Shown here piece by piece: positions 40,775-51,607 of a stretch of DNA of 64,000 nt. This DNA is from Duganella sp. BJB480 (GTDB lineage: Bacteria; Pseudomonadota; Gammaproteobacteria; Burkholderiales; Burkholderiaceae_D). Under the pieces are notes generated by a model that saw only the letters and a program-made list of their open reading frames with translations, ran no database searches and was not told the origin of the DNA. The DNA lies in the NCBI GenBank assembly GCA_003416985.1, contig QVIN01000005.1, positions 248,001-312,000 of the forward strand. The letters are read 5' to 3'. A program made the position numbers and the translations under genes. Position 1 is the first letter of the stretch; each line of letters begins with the position of its first letter.

Positions 40775-41905
40775 ATGACTCAAGCCCTGATCAATCCAGC
40801 TTTGATGACGTGGTCCCGCCGCAGGGCCGGGTTAACTCAAGCCGAACTGGCTGAAAGCATTCCTGTCAAAGAGGAAAAGGTGCAGGCCTGGGAGAAGGGG
40901 GAGAGCAGGCCCACATTCCGCCAAGCGCAACAATGGGCCGACCGCGCTCACATTCCTTTTGGCTTCCTGTTTTTGAAAGCTCCACCGCAAGAAAATTTAC
41001 CTCTTCCCGACTTGCGAACGGTTGGGGGCGATACTCCTCGCTCGCCCAGCATCGATTTGCTCGACACGGTTCGTGATGTACTGCGCAAACAAGAGTGGTA
41101 TCTCGATTATCTCGCCGGGCAGGAGCGTGCGCCGCTTCCTTTTGTCGGCAGGTTTAAGATGACCGATGCGGTCGAGCAGGTCGTTGCCGACATACGCCAT
41201 GTGTTGGGGATTCAGGTACCGCTCAAAAAAGGCGCGGATGAATATATGCGCCAACTGCTAGCCGCTGCGGATGCCGCCGGCATACTCGTCATGCGCAGCG
41301 GGATTGTGGGCTCGAATACCCGTCGGAAGCTCGATGTGGGCGAGTTTCGAGGCTTTGCCATCGGCGATCAATTCGCTCCCGTCGTTTTCATCAACATAGC
41401 GGACGCTCCGGCGGCGAGGTTGTTTACATTGATCCACGAGCTCGCTCATATCTGGATAGGAAGCAGTGGAATTTCCAGTGCGTCGCCATCGGACAGTCGG
41501 GAAATAGAGACCTTCTGCAACGCCGTGGCGGGTGAGTTTCTGGTTCCGGAGCAGATATTCCGACAGCGGTGGGCAAGCGCCGTCGACTGGATGGTTCAGT
41601 TGCCGGAACTGGCCGCCAGCTTCCATGTCAGCAAGCTTGTCATAGCTCGCCGGGCATCTGATTTGGGATTCATTTCCCGCGATGCCTACGTTGCTTTTTA
41701 TTTGGCTGAGTTGAAGGCATATCGCGACCAGAAGGGCGGTGGCGGAAATTTCTATCAAAGTGCAGAGGGCAAGAATAGCAAGCGGTTCAGTCGCGCCGTT
41801 TTATCGGAAGCGTTGAGTGGACGCTTGCTGCTGCGCGAGGCGGGGAAATTGCTGGGAGTCCAACCGGCCAAAGTCCGTACCTATGCTGAAAAGACGGACG
41901 AATGA
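40775..41905 (+). CDS. XRE-family regulator with ImmA/IrrE metallopeptidase domain (antitoxin-like)
   Basis: A 376-residue two-domain protein: N-terminal XRE helix-turn-helix (LTQAELAESIPVKEEKVQAWEKG, 20-42) and a C-terminal zinc peptidase with HELAH (His221, Glu222, His225) and a likely third ligand Glu245. Such proteins pair with a DUF4411 PIN-like protein as a toxin-antitoxin-type module, and here the next gene is exactly that, overlapping by ATGA. Base composition is lower in G+C than the surroundings. No ribosome site precedes ATG 40775, and only 16 bases separate it from a terminator, so translation may be leaderless from a TATTAA at 40760. Confidence 0.9.
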   Translation: MTQALINPALMTWSRRRAGLTQAELAESIPVKEEKVQAWEKGESRPTFRQAQQWADRAHIPFGFLFLKAPPQENLPLPDLRTVGGDTPRSPSIDLLDTVRDVLRKQEWYLDYLAGQERAPLPFVGRFKMTDAVEQVVADIRHVLGIQVPLKKGADEYMRQLLAAADAAGILVMRSGIVGSNTRRKLDVGEFRGFAIGDQFAPVVFINIADAPAARLFTLIHELAHIWIGSSGISSASPSDSREIETFCNAVAGEFLVPEQIFRQRWASAVDWMVQLPELAASFHVSKLVIARRASDLGFISRDAYVAFYLAELKAYRDQKGGGGNFYQSAEGKNSKRFSRAVLSEALSGRLLLREAGKLLGVQPAKVRTYAEKTDE

Positions 41906-42405
41906 GGTATCTGCTCGACGCCAATACGTTTGTGGAAGCGAAAAATCGTTATTACAACATGACGGTTTGCCCGGCGTACTGGGAATGGATACTACAGAAA
42001 TACGGTTCCAATGACGTGGCAAGCATTTCAATGGTAGGCGATGAACTAAAAAAAGGCGATGATGAGCTCGCCATGTGGGTGCGAAACTACCCGGGTTTAT
42101 TCGAAGCGGTTGACGATGAAAGCACGCAGGGATGTTTCGTCAAGGTGGCGGAGTTTGTCGTCTCTGAAGACTATCGAATGAAGGTGGGGGCAGTCGAAGA
42201 TTTCCTTGCTGGCGCAGATCCATGGCTGATCGCCAAAGCCATGGCGACCGGCGCGACAGTTGTTACGCATGAACGTCATCATCCCGACGTGGTTAAGAAA
42301 TTCCTTATTCCAAACGTATGTGACGTCTTTGGCATCGCATGGATGAATACGTTCGACTTGCTTTATAAACTGGAAGCGCGTTTTGTATTGCCGGGTGGAC
42401 GATGA
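41902..42405 (+). CDS. DUF4411 PIN-like protein, putative toxin RNase
   Basis: A 167-residue protein with a PIN-like nuclease layout: Asp6 (YLLDANTF), Glu48 (VGDELKKG), Asp106 (ADPWLIAKA) and the THE stretch with Glu124. The family is a regular partner of XRE-ImmA/IrrE proteins and is thought to be the toxin. Its start overlaps the antitoxin stop (ATGA), and its own stop overlaps the next gene's start in the same way. Activity is not proven for most members. Confidence 0.85.
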   Translation: MRYLLDANTFVEAKNRYYNMTVCPAYWEWILQKYGSNDVASISMVGDELKKGDDELAMWVRNYPGLFEAVDDESTQGCFVKVAEFVVSEDYRMKVGAVEDFLAGADPWLIAKAMATGATVVTHERHHPDVVKKFLIPNVCDVFGIAWMNTFDLLYKLEARFVLPGGR

Positions 42406-42914
42406 GAGTTCTAGCGATTTCCGGCAGCCTGCGCGCCGCCTCCCTCAACTCGATGCTGCTGCGCGTGATGGCCGAGGTGGCGCCGCCGGGCATCGAGGTG
42501 CGCCTGTACCAGGACCTGGGACAGCTGCCGTTGTTTAACCCGGATATCGCCGAGCCGCCACCCGTTGTTGCCGCGCTGCGCGACGTCTTGCTGGCCGCCG
42601 ACGCGGTGGTGATCGCCAGCCCGGAATACGCGCACGGCGTGACCGGCGCGATCAAGAACGGCCTCGATTGGATGGTCGGCAACGAGTCCTTCATCGGCAA
42701 GCCGGTCGCGCTGCTGAACGCCTCGCCGCGCGCCACCCACGCCTACGCGTCGCTGCGCGAAACCGTCACCGTGATGTCGGCCCGCGTGGTGGAGGCCGCG
42801 TCCATCACCCTGCCGCTGCTGGGCGCCAACCTGAGCGAGGAGGCGATGCGCGCCGATCCGCAGATCTGCGGCATGCTGCGGGCGGCCCTGCTGGCCTTGA
42901 AGGCGGATCAGTAA
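42402..42914 (+). CDS. NADPH-dependent FMN reductase family protein
   Basis: A 170-residue flavodoxin-fold protein: phosphate-binding start VLAISGSLRAASLNS, ASPEYAHGVTGAIKNGLDW (family signature) and KPVALLNASPRATHA. It probably reduces FMN, quinones or chromate-like substrates with NAD(P)H. Its ATG overlaps the DUF4411 stop, so it is translationally coupled to the toxin-antitoxin pair, yet its high GC matches the host. It overlaps the convergent DUF2244 gene by 7 bases. Confidence 0.9.
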   Translation: MRVLAISGSLRAASLNSMLLRVMAEVAPPGIEVRLYQDLGQLPLFNPDIAEPPPVVAALRDVLLAADAVVIASPEYAHGVTGAIKNGLDWMVGNESFIGKPVALLNASPRATHAYASLRETVTVMSARVVEAASITLPLLGANLSEEAMRADPQICGMLRAALLALKADQ

Positions 42915-43363
42915 CCCAGGCAGCGCGCCAGTTCAGCGGCCAGCCGGCGCCGCTGGGCCGCGCCGAGGAAGCGGCCGACTTCGACCTGCTCGCCGCGGTC
43001 CTCCAGCTGGATCGGATCGTTGTCGCGCCGTGGCGGCAGCAAGCGGGTGGTGAGTCGGTGCAGACGCCGCGCGCGGCATTGGCGGCCCCTGCGTTGCTCC
43101 ACCACGATGGCGGCGGGCGAAATGTCGATACGGTCGTAGTCGCCGCGATGGCGCGCGCAGTGGCGCAGGCAGGCCGCCAGCGCCGCCTGCTCCAGCGCGG
43201 CGTAGGCCAGCACATACCAATACCCCTGCCACAGGAAGGCCAGCGCCACCAGCGCCGACGGCACGCACAGCGACGCGAACACCAGCACCAGTTGGCGTTT
43301 GGTCAGTGTGCAGCGGCGCTCCAACAGCCAGCTGCGCGGTTCCGATGGCACATCGCGCGGCAT
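42908..43363 (-). CDS. DUF2244-family membrane protein
   Basis: A 151-residue protein with two adjacent membrane segments (about 24-42 and 46-65) and a basic cytosolic C-terminal part, matching the DUF2244 layout. Its role is unknown. It is downstream of a methyltransferase on the same strand (64-base gap) and its end overlaps the FMN reductase end by 7 bases, tail to tail. ATG 43363 is the chosen start; GGGAGAA precedes it. Confidence 0.75.
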   Translation of the reverse strand: MPRDVPSEPRSWLLERRCTLTKRQLVLVFASLCVPSALVALAFLWQGYWYVLAYAALEQAALAACLRHCARHRGDYDRIDISPAAIVVEQRRGRQCRARRLHRLTTRLLPPRRDNDPIQLEDRGEQVEVGRFLGAAQRRRLAAELARCLGY

Positions 43364-43427
43364 CGCATTCTCCCTGGACGTGCGCCAAGTATATCCCGGT
43401 TCGCGCCCGCGCCGCCGCGACGCAGCC

Positions 43428-44204
43428 TTAGTAGATGTCGCCGAAATCGTGCTTGGCCTTGAACAGGGTCGAGTCGATCGAGAACGAGCAGTCGGCCTGC
43501 ACCGCGAAGTACTGCAGCGTCTCCTCCGGCGCCGTGGCGAACAGGCTGCGGATCGCCGTCACCCGCTCGGCCGGCGTGCGCATGCGGGCGGTCCATTCGT
43601 CGAACTTCATCTCCAGCTTCCAGTCGCTGACGCGCTCGCAGCTGAAGCCCGCGCCTTCCAGCATCGTCCGCCATTCGGACGGCCGATAGTCGCGCACGTG
43701 CGAGCCGTCGCGCAGCAGTTCGACCGCCTGCAGCGTGGTGTCGTGCAGCGGACTTTCCGGCGCGGTGATGTCGATGACGATCAGCACGCCGCCCTTCTTC
43801 AACACCCGCTTCACTTCGCGCAGCGCGGCCGGCACGTCCAGCCAGTGGTGCGCCGAGAAGCGCGTGACCACCATGCAGAACGAGGCGTCGGCGAACGGCA
43901 GACTGGCCACGTTGCCCTGCCGCGTGAGCACGTTGTCCAGGCCGCGCTCGCGGGCGGCGCCGGCCACCACCGCCAGCATCTCCGCCGACAGGTCGAACGC
44001 CGTCACCGACTCGGCCACCGGCGCCACGGCGAAGCTGGCGTGGCCGGCGCCGCAGCCCAGGTCCAGGATGGTCGGATGCGGCCCCAGCACACTGGCGATC
44101 TCGCGCAGCGCGGCCAGGTCGGCGCCTTGCGCGTGGACGGTGCTGGTCAGGTAGGCGCTGGCGGTATTGCCGAACTGCTGGGCGACGACGGCTTGCTGTT
44201 TCAT
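43428..44204 (-). CDS. Class I SAM-dependent methyltransferase
   Basis: A 258-residue methyltransferase of the UbiE/Methyltransf_11 type: SAM-binding ILDLGCGAGHASF, acidic residue in VTAFDLSAEML, NVASLPFADASFCMVV and LREVKRVLKKGGVLIVID. The substrate is unknown. GGAG 8 bases before the ATG. It is divergent from an XRE/MmyB-type regulator across 90 bases that hold two TTATCCTG repeats, suggesting control by that regulator. Confidence 0.88.
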   Translation of the reverse strand: MKQQAVVAQQFGNTASAYLTSTVHAQGADLAALREIASVLGPHPTILDLGCGAGHASFAVAPVAESVTAFDLSAEMLAVVAGAARERGLDNVLTRQGNVASLPFADASFCMVVTRFSAHHWLDVPAALREVKRVLKKGGVLIVIDITAPESPLHDTTLQAVELLRDGSHVRDYRPSEWRTMLEGAGFSCERVSDWKLEMKFDEWTARMRTPAERVTAIRSLFATAPEETLQYFAVQADCSFSIDSTLFKAKHDFGDIY

Positions 44205-44249
44205 GTTTTTCTCCAGGAAGGGACGAGTCAGGGCAGAATAGGCGTGTTT

Positions 44250-44280
44250 TTATCCTGTAACAAGACAAGTACTTATCCTG
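44250..44280. promoter_or_regulatory. Tandem TTATCCTG direct repeats
   Basis: TTATCCTG at 44250-44257 and 44273-44280, 23 bases apart (about two helical turns), in the divergent region between methyltransferase and regulator. A likely binding site for the XRE regulator; inference only. Confidence 0.4.
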
Positions 44281-44294
44281 GTATAAGAACTACC

Positions 44295-45056
44295 ATGCAC
44301 ACCAAACTCGGCGAATTCATCCGCACCCATCGCGAACGCACCAGGCCCGACAGCGTCGGCCTGCCGGGTGGCGGGCGCCGCCGCACGCCCGGCCTGCGGC
44401 GCGAGGAGCTGGCGCAATTGTGCGACGTCAGCCCGACCTGGCTGACCTGGCTGGAGCAGGGCAGGGAGGTGCAGGCGTCCAGCAAGATGCTGGCGCGGCT
44501 GGCGGAGGTGCTGCGGCTGTCGGCCGCCGAGCGCGCCTACCTGTTCGGCCTGGCCGACCGGCTCGATCCGCATCACGACGACGACGGCGGCGGCACGGCC
44601 GAGGCGCTGGACGCGATCGTCGCGGCCATAGTCGCGCCCGCCTACATCCTCGACCGGCAGTGGGACGCGGTGGCGTGGAATCCGCAGGCGGCGCGGCTGT
44701 TCGCAGGCTGGCTGACGCCGCAGCCGCAGTCCCGGCCCAACCTGTTGCGCTACATGTTCGCCGACGCGGCGGCGCGCGAACTGATCGTCGACTGGCCGGA
44801 GCGCGCCCGGCGGCTGGTGGCCGAGTTCCGCGCCGACATCGGCCGGCACGCCGGCGAGCAGCCGCTGGCCGGCCTGATCGCCGAACTGTCCGGGGCCAGT
44901 GCCACCTTCGCCGAGCTGTGGACCTTGCAGGACGTGGTCGGCCGCGAGGGCGGGCTGCGCCGCTTCCGCCACCCGCGGCAGGGCGACCTGCACCTCAACC
45001 AGGTGACGCTGCACCCGGCCAAGCGGCACGACCTGAAGCTGGTGATGCTGCTGTAG
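44295..45056 (+). CDS. XRE-family regulator with MmyB-like ligand domain
   Basis: A 253-residue protein: N-terminal helix-turn-helix (TPGLRREELAQLCDVSPTWLTWLEQGR, 35-61) and a C-terminal MmyB-like PAS-fold domain (YILDRQWDAVAWNPQAARLFAGW; NLLRYMFADAAARELIVDW; FRHPRQGDLHLNQVTLHP). These regulators usually repress an adjacent, divergently transcribed enzyme gene; here that is the methyltransferase. ATG 44295; the much longer upstream frame is an antisense shadow of the methyltransferase. Confidence 0.9.
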   Translation: MHTKLGEFIRTHRERTRPDSVGLPGGGRRRTPGLRREELAQLCDVSPTWLTWLEQGREVQASSKMLARLAEVLRLSAAERAYLFGLADRLDPHHDDDGGGTAEALDAIVAAIVAPAYILDRQWDAVAWNPQAARLFAGWLTPQPQSRPNLLRYMFADAAARELIVDWPERARRLVAEFRADIGRHAGEQPLAGLIAELSGASATFAELWTLQDVVGREGGLRRFRHPRQGDLHLNQVTLHPAKRHDLKLVMLL

Positions 45057-45114
45057 CGCGACAAGCGCCGCCAGATCGGATAAAGTCACCGGAACCAACA
45101 ACCAAGGAGCAGGG

Positions 45115-45579
45115 ATGCGAACGATAGCGATGTTGTGCGTGGGAGCGCTGATGATGTCCGGGCCGGGCGCCGCTGCCGCCGCCGAGCCGGCCGGACATAT
45201 CACCGGCGTCGGCGGCGTGTTCTTCAAGGCCAAGGACCCGAAGGCGCTGGCGGCCTGGTATCGCGACGTGCTGGGCATGCCGCTGGAAGTGTGGGGCGGC
45301 GCCAAGCTGCGTTACGACGCGTCCCAGCATCCGCCTGCGCTAATCTGGAGCGCCTTCCCGGCCACGACCAAATACTTCGCGCCATCGACCAGCGAGTTCA
45401 TGATCAACTACGCGGTCGACGACATGGACGCCTTCCTCGTGCGGCTGAAGGCGAAAGACGTCGCCATCCTGAAGCGTACCGATGACGACCCGAATGGCCG
45501 CTTCGCCTGGATACTCGATCCGGAAGGGAACAAGATCGAACTCTGGGAGCCGAAACGCGCAGCGCCTGTGGCGCCTTAA
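45115..45579 (+). CDS. Exported VOC-superfamily (glyoxalase-like) protein
   Basis: A 154-residue protein with a signal peptide (MLCVGALMMSGPGAAAAA) and a VOC fold of the glyoxalase/bleomycin-resistance type: GVFFKAKDPKALAAWYRDVLGM, INYAVDDMDAFLVRL, and a C-terminal DPEGNKIELWEP that carries the metal Glu. Export is unusual because most VOC proteins are cytosolic. Possible ligands are metals or small organics. AAGGAG 8 bases before the ATG. Seven bases upstream of another exported protein, so likely an operon. Confidence 0.85.
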   Translation: MRTIAMLCVGALMMSGPGAAAAAEPAGHITGVGGVFFKAKDPKALAAWYRDVLGMPLEVWGGAKLRYDASQHPPALIWSAFPATTKYFAPSTSEFMINYAVDDMDAFLVRLKAKDVAILKRTDDDPNGRFAWILDPEGNKIELWEPKRAAPVAP

Positions 45580-45585
45580 CATTTC

Positions 45586-46056
45586 ATGATGATGAAACCG
45601 CTTATCGCTTTACTGCTGACGGCTTGGTCGACTTCGACGTTGGCCTGCCAGGCACCCACACCGGATAGCCTGCGCGCGGCCTGGGGCGCCGTGCGCGCGG
45701 CGGCGCTGCTGGACGAGCCGGGCGCCTCGGCGCGGCTGTATCGATTTCCCTTGCAGATGCTGTCCGCCTTTAAGGGCGACCGGCCGCTGCGCGTGAGCAG
45801 GGCAGCCTTCAACGAGCACTACGCCGAGCTGTTCGGCCCGAACATGGAGTTCCGCCAGAACTTGAAGAACGCCAGTGGCGGTGAATACTTCGGCAGGATC
45901 GATTTCGACGACAAGGCTTGCCGCCTCAAGTGGCCGGTGCGCGTCTACGACTACAACTTCACCTACGACCAGAAGGCCGGCTGGCTGGTGCAGTCGATCT
46001 ACATGCCGGAAGCCTACGGGCTCTTCAAGGACGGCACCACCGCCGGCATACGCTGA
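45586..46056 (+). CDS. Exported hypothetical protein
   Basis: A 156-residue protein with a signal peptide ending near STLA before CQAP. The mature part is about 135 residues, with aromatic-rich motifs (FGPNMEFRQNLKN, YDYNFTYDQKAGWLV) and two further Cys. I do not recognise a family. Three in-frame ATGs (45586, 45589, 45592) are possible and no good ribosome site is visible. It follows the exported VOC gene closely and may share its transcript. Confidence 0.65.
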   Translation: MMMKPLIALLLTAWSTSTLACQAPTPDSLRAAWGAVRAAALLDEPGASARLYRFPLQMLSAFKGDRPLRVSRAAFNEHYAELFGPNMEFRQNLKNASGGEYFGRIDFDDKACRLKWPVRVYDYNFTYDQKAGWLVQSIYMPEAYGLFKDGTTAGIR

Positions 46057-46066
46057 GCCGCTTTGC

Positions 46067-46072
46067 TATAAT
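46067..46072 (+). promoter_or_regulatory. TATAAT -10 box before the EamA gene
   Basis: A consensus -10 in GCTATAATCG, about 90 bases before the permease start; no clear -35 partner at 16-18 bases. The same GCTATAATCG string precedes lpxC. Confidence 0.45.
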
Positions 46073-46164
46073 CGCCCCGACCGCGCCCAGCCCGGTCCTG
46101 GCTCCGGACGTCGCCATGATGACGTTCCCAGTGGTCCGCACGGACCTGACGCAAGGAGCTTCTT

Positions 46165-47052
46165 CTGTCCACCGCCACCCGCTCTGAAAACCTGCGCAGC
46201 ATCTACGCGATGCTGGCCGCGGTCGCCATGTTCTCGTTCATGGACACCACCATGAAAGTGCTGTCCTCCCACTATCCCGCCACGCAAGTGACCGCCATGC
46301 GCGCGCTCAGCTCACTGCCTCTGCTGTGCGGCTACATGCTGTATCGCGGCGCCTTCCGCGGCATCTTGCGCGTGCGCTGGGGCATGCACATCTTCCGCAG
46401 CCTGCTCGGCATCGCCATGCTGACCTCGTTCGCCTACGGCCTCAAGGCGCTCTCGCTGGCCGAGGCGTATTCGATCTTCTTCATCGCGCCGTCGCTGATC
46501 ACGGCGCTGTCGGTGTTCGTGCTCAAGGAAAAGGTCGGCGCCGGCCAGTGGGTCGCCATCGTGGTGGGCCTGCTCGGCGTGCTGGTGGTGCTGCGTCCCG
46601 AGGGCACGGGCTTCCTGACCCTGGGCGGGCTGGCGCTGCTCGGCTCGGCCGCCTGCTACGCGATGGCCGCCATCGCCAGCCGCGTGCTGGCCCGCACCGA
46701 CAGCAACGAGTCCATGATGTTCTGGTACCTGCTGATGATGGCGGCCGGCGGCCTGGCGATGTCGGTCAGCCACTGGGTGCCGGTGCGCGCCGAGGACGGC
46801 TGGGTGCTGCTGGCGCTGGCGCTGAGCGGCTTCCTCGGCCAGCTGGCGATCACGCGCGCGTTCAGCTCCGGCAAGGCCTCGGTGGTGGCGCCGTTCGAAT
46901 ACTCGGCGCTGGCCTGGGGCGTGGCGATCGACTGGCTGCTGTGGCACACGCTGCCCGACGGCTACACGCTGCTGGGCGCCGGCATCATCATCGCCAGCGG
47001 CATCTACCTGGTGCGGCGCGAATCGGTCCACGCCGAGGCCGAGCATCCTTGA
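46165..47052 (+). CDS. EamA-family (DMT superfamily) permease
   Basis: A 295-residue inner-membrane protein with about ten membrane segments in two EamA repeats, probably exporting small metabolites. ATG 46210 lies inside the first segment with no ribosome site, whereas AAGGAG sits 6 bases before an in-frame CTG at 46165, giving a normal N-terminus (STATRSENLRSIYAMLAA). I therefore place the start at the rare codon CTG. The substrate is unknown. It is 54 bases before lpxC, and its transcript may run into it. Confidence 0.85.
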   Translation: MSTATRSENLRSIYAMLAAVAMFSFMDTTMKVLSSHYPATQVTAMRALSSLPLLCGYMLYRGAFRGILRVRWGMHIFRSLLGIAMLTSFAYGLKALSLAEAYSIFFIAPSLITALSVFVLKEKVGAGQWVAIVVGLLGVLVVLRPEGTGFLTLGGLALLGSAACYAMAAIASRVLARTDSNESMMFWYLLMMAAGGLAMSVSHWVPVRAEDGWVLLALALSGFLGQLAITRAFSSGKASVVAPFEYSALAWGVAIDWLLWHTLPDGYTLLGAGIIIASGIYLVRRESVHAEAEHP

Positions 47053-47094
47053 CGGCAGGAAAGTCCGCCGACAGCGCGGCGGACCCAACTTCGC

Positions 47095-47100
47095 TATAAT
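47095..47100 (+). promoter_or_regulatory. TATAAT -10 box abutting lpxC
   Basis: Perfect -10 ending 6 bases before the lpxC ATG; transcription would start at or near the ATG. No -35 match and no ribosome site. Confidence 0.5.
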
Positions 47101-47106
47101 CGTCGG

Positions 47107-48042
47107 ATGTTAAAACAACGCACCATCAAAGAACTGGTCCGCACCACAGGTGTCGGGCTGCACTCCGGCACCAAGGTCGAGCTGACCCTGCGCCCGGCCG
47201 CGCCCGACACCGGCATCGTGTTCCGCCGCGTCGATTTGAACCCGGTGGTGGAGTTCCCCGCCAGCGCGATGGCGGTGGGCGACACCCGCATGGCCTCGGT
47301 GCTGGTCAAGGACGGCGCCCGCGTGTCGACCGTCGAGCACCTGATGTCGGCCTGCGCCGGCCTAGGGCTGGACAACCTGTACATCGAGGTCAGCGCCGAG
47401 GAAATCCCCATCATGGACGGTTCGGCCTCGTCGTTCGTGTATTTGTTGCAACAAGCTGGCGTGCTGGAGCAGCCGGCCGCGAAGAAGTTCATCCGCGTGC
47501 TCAAGCCGGTGGAAATCCGCGAGGGCACGGGCGACAAGGAAAAATGGGCCCGCCTGAGCCCGCACAACGGCTTCAAGCTGGACTTCTTCATCGAGTTCAA
47601 CCATCCGGCCGTGGACGGCACCCAGCAGCGCGCCCGCGTGGATTTCGGCGACGTCTCCTACGTGCACGACGTGGCGCGCGCCCGCACTTTCGGCTTCATG
47701 CAGGACGTGGAGATGTTGCGCGGCATAGGCCTGGCGCGCGGCGGTTCGCTGGAGAACGCCATCGTGATGGACGAGTACCGCATCCTCAACTCGGACGGCC
47801 TGCGCTACGACGACGAGTTCGTGCGCCACAAGATCCTGGACGCCATCGGCGACCTGTACCTGGTCGGCCACCCGCTGCTGGCCAGCTACGAGGCGCACAA
47901 GTCCGGCCACGCGTTGAACAACCAGCTGCTGCTGGAGTTGCTTAAGCATCCGGATGCCTATGAAATCGTCTCGTTCGAGACCAATGACGTCGCGCCGCCG
48001 TCGTATCTGCGCCAGATGGCGCGCGAGTGGGCGCTAACTTAA
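47107..48042 (+). CDS. lpxC: UDP-3-O-acyl-GlcNAc deacetylase LpxC
   Basis: A 311-residue zinc enzyme committing UDP-3-O-acyl-GlcNAc to lipid A synthesis. The N-terminus [21 protein letters not shown] is typical, and zinc ligands lie in VEHLMSA and in [10 protein letters not shown]. The start is therefore firm although no ribosome site is seen and a TATAAT ends 6 bases before it. In related genomes it follows the dcw cluster and a peroxiredoxin; here about 6.4 kb of other genes lie between. It converges on dciA with 1 base between stops. Confidence 0.96.
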   Translation: MLKQRTIKELVRTTGVGLHSGTKVELTLRPAAPDTGIVFRRVDLNPVVEFPASAMAVGDTRMASVLVKDGARVSTVEHLMSACAGLGLDNLYIEVSAEEIPIMDGSASSFVYLLQQAGVLEQPAAKKFIRVLKPVEIREGTGDKEKWARLSPHNGFKLDFFIEFNHPAVDGTQQRARVDFGDVSYVHDVARARTFGFMQDVEMLRGIGLARGGSLENAIVMDEYRILNSDGLRYDDEFVRHKILDAIGDLYLVGHPLLASYEAHKSGHALNNQLLLELLKHPDAYEIVSFETNDVAPPSYLRQMAREWALT

Positions 48043-48043
48043 G

Positions 48044-48523
48044 CTAGGTGGTGCGCCGCTTGGCCACCATCGCCTTCAAGGCCGCGATCAGCGTGGCATT
48101 TTGCGGCGTATCCTCCAGCGTGTGACCGAGCTCGTCGAAGGCCGTCACGGCCGCCTCGGTCAGCGACAGCGAGCGCATCTGCTCCTTGATCTCGGCCGGC
48201 TTGGTCATCTGCACCTTCAGTTTCACGCCATCCACCTTCCAGCCGCGCCGCGCCAGCGTCTCCTGCAGCTTGGGCAGTTGCTGCTTCAATTTGGCCGCCA
48301 GCGAGGCGTTGGGCAGCGACAAGGTCAATTGTCCCGCCTCGAAGGCGATGATCTCGCAGTACTTGAACATGGACGGCAGCGCCGCCGCGCAGTCTTTTTG
48401 CAGCGCGGCCATGCGCTCGATGGCCGGCAGCAGGGCCGCCATCTTGTCGTCGCGGCGCAGGAAATCGGTGGCCCCGACCGGGGCGCGGCGCTTGATCGAA
48501 ATGTTGGAGGAGTTGAATCGCAT
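48044..48523 (-). CDS. dciA: DciA-like (DUF721) replicative helicase loader
   Basis: A 159-residue protein of the DUF721 family, which loads DnaB helicase in bacteria lacking DnaC. The family core (IEFFEAGQLTLSLPNASLAAKLKQQL-like region, residues 60-90) is recognisable. The start is set at ATG 48523 (MRFNSSNISIK); ATG 48535 is another option and neither has a good ribosome site. Position between lpxC and secA matches betaproteobacterial gene order. Confidence 0.78.
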   Translation of the reverse strand: MRFNSSNISIKRRAPVGATDFLRRDDKMAALLPAIERMAALQKDCAAALPSMFKYCEIIAFEAGQLTLSLPNASLAAKLKQQLPKLQETLARRGWKVDGVKLKVQMTKPAEIKEQMRSLSLTEAAVTAFDELGHTLEDTPQNATLIAALKAMVAKRRTT

Positions 48524-48746
48524 GCGCAGCAACATATCACAGCGGCAAAAAAACGTCACCACCGGTTAAAATAGCTTAATTTTGTGACATTGTTCACGCT
48601 TGGGCTATTGTTAAACAGGTCAATAACCCAATGTAGGCGCGGACGCATGATAAAATCACCGTCTTTTGCCATAGTCGAACTCCGTGCGGTAAGGCGTTTT
48701 TCACCTACAGAGCTTTTTTTAACGGCGTTTTTTCAAGAATTCAAGC

Positions 48747-51530
<2,784 letters not shown>

Positions 51531-51532
51531 GC

Positions 51533-51565
51533 AAAAAAAAACCGGAGCCAGTCTCCGGTTTTTTT
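51533..51565 (+). terminator. Rho-independent terminator after secA
   Basis: ACCGGAG and CTCCGGT around CCAGT, preceded by eight A and followed by seven T, so active on both strands. Confidence 0.95.
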
Positions 51566-51607
51566 ATGTCACACGGTCGCGGTCAGCGGGCACCACGCGG
51601 AAGCCGC

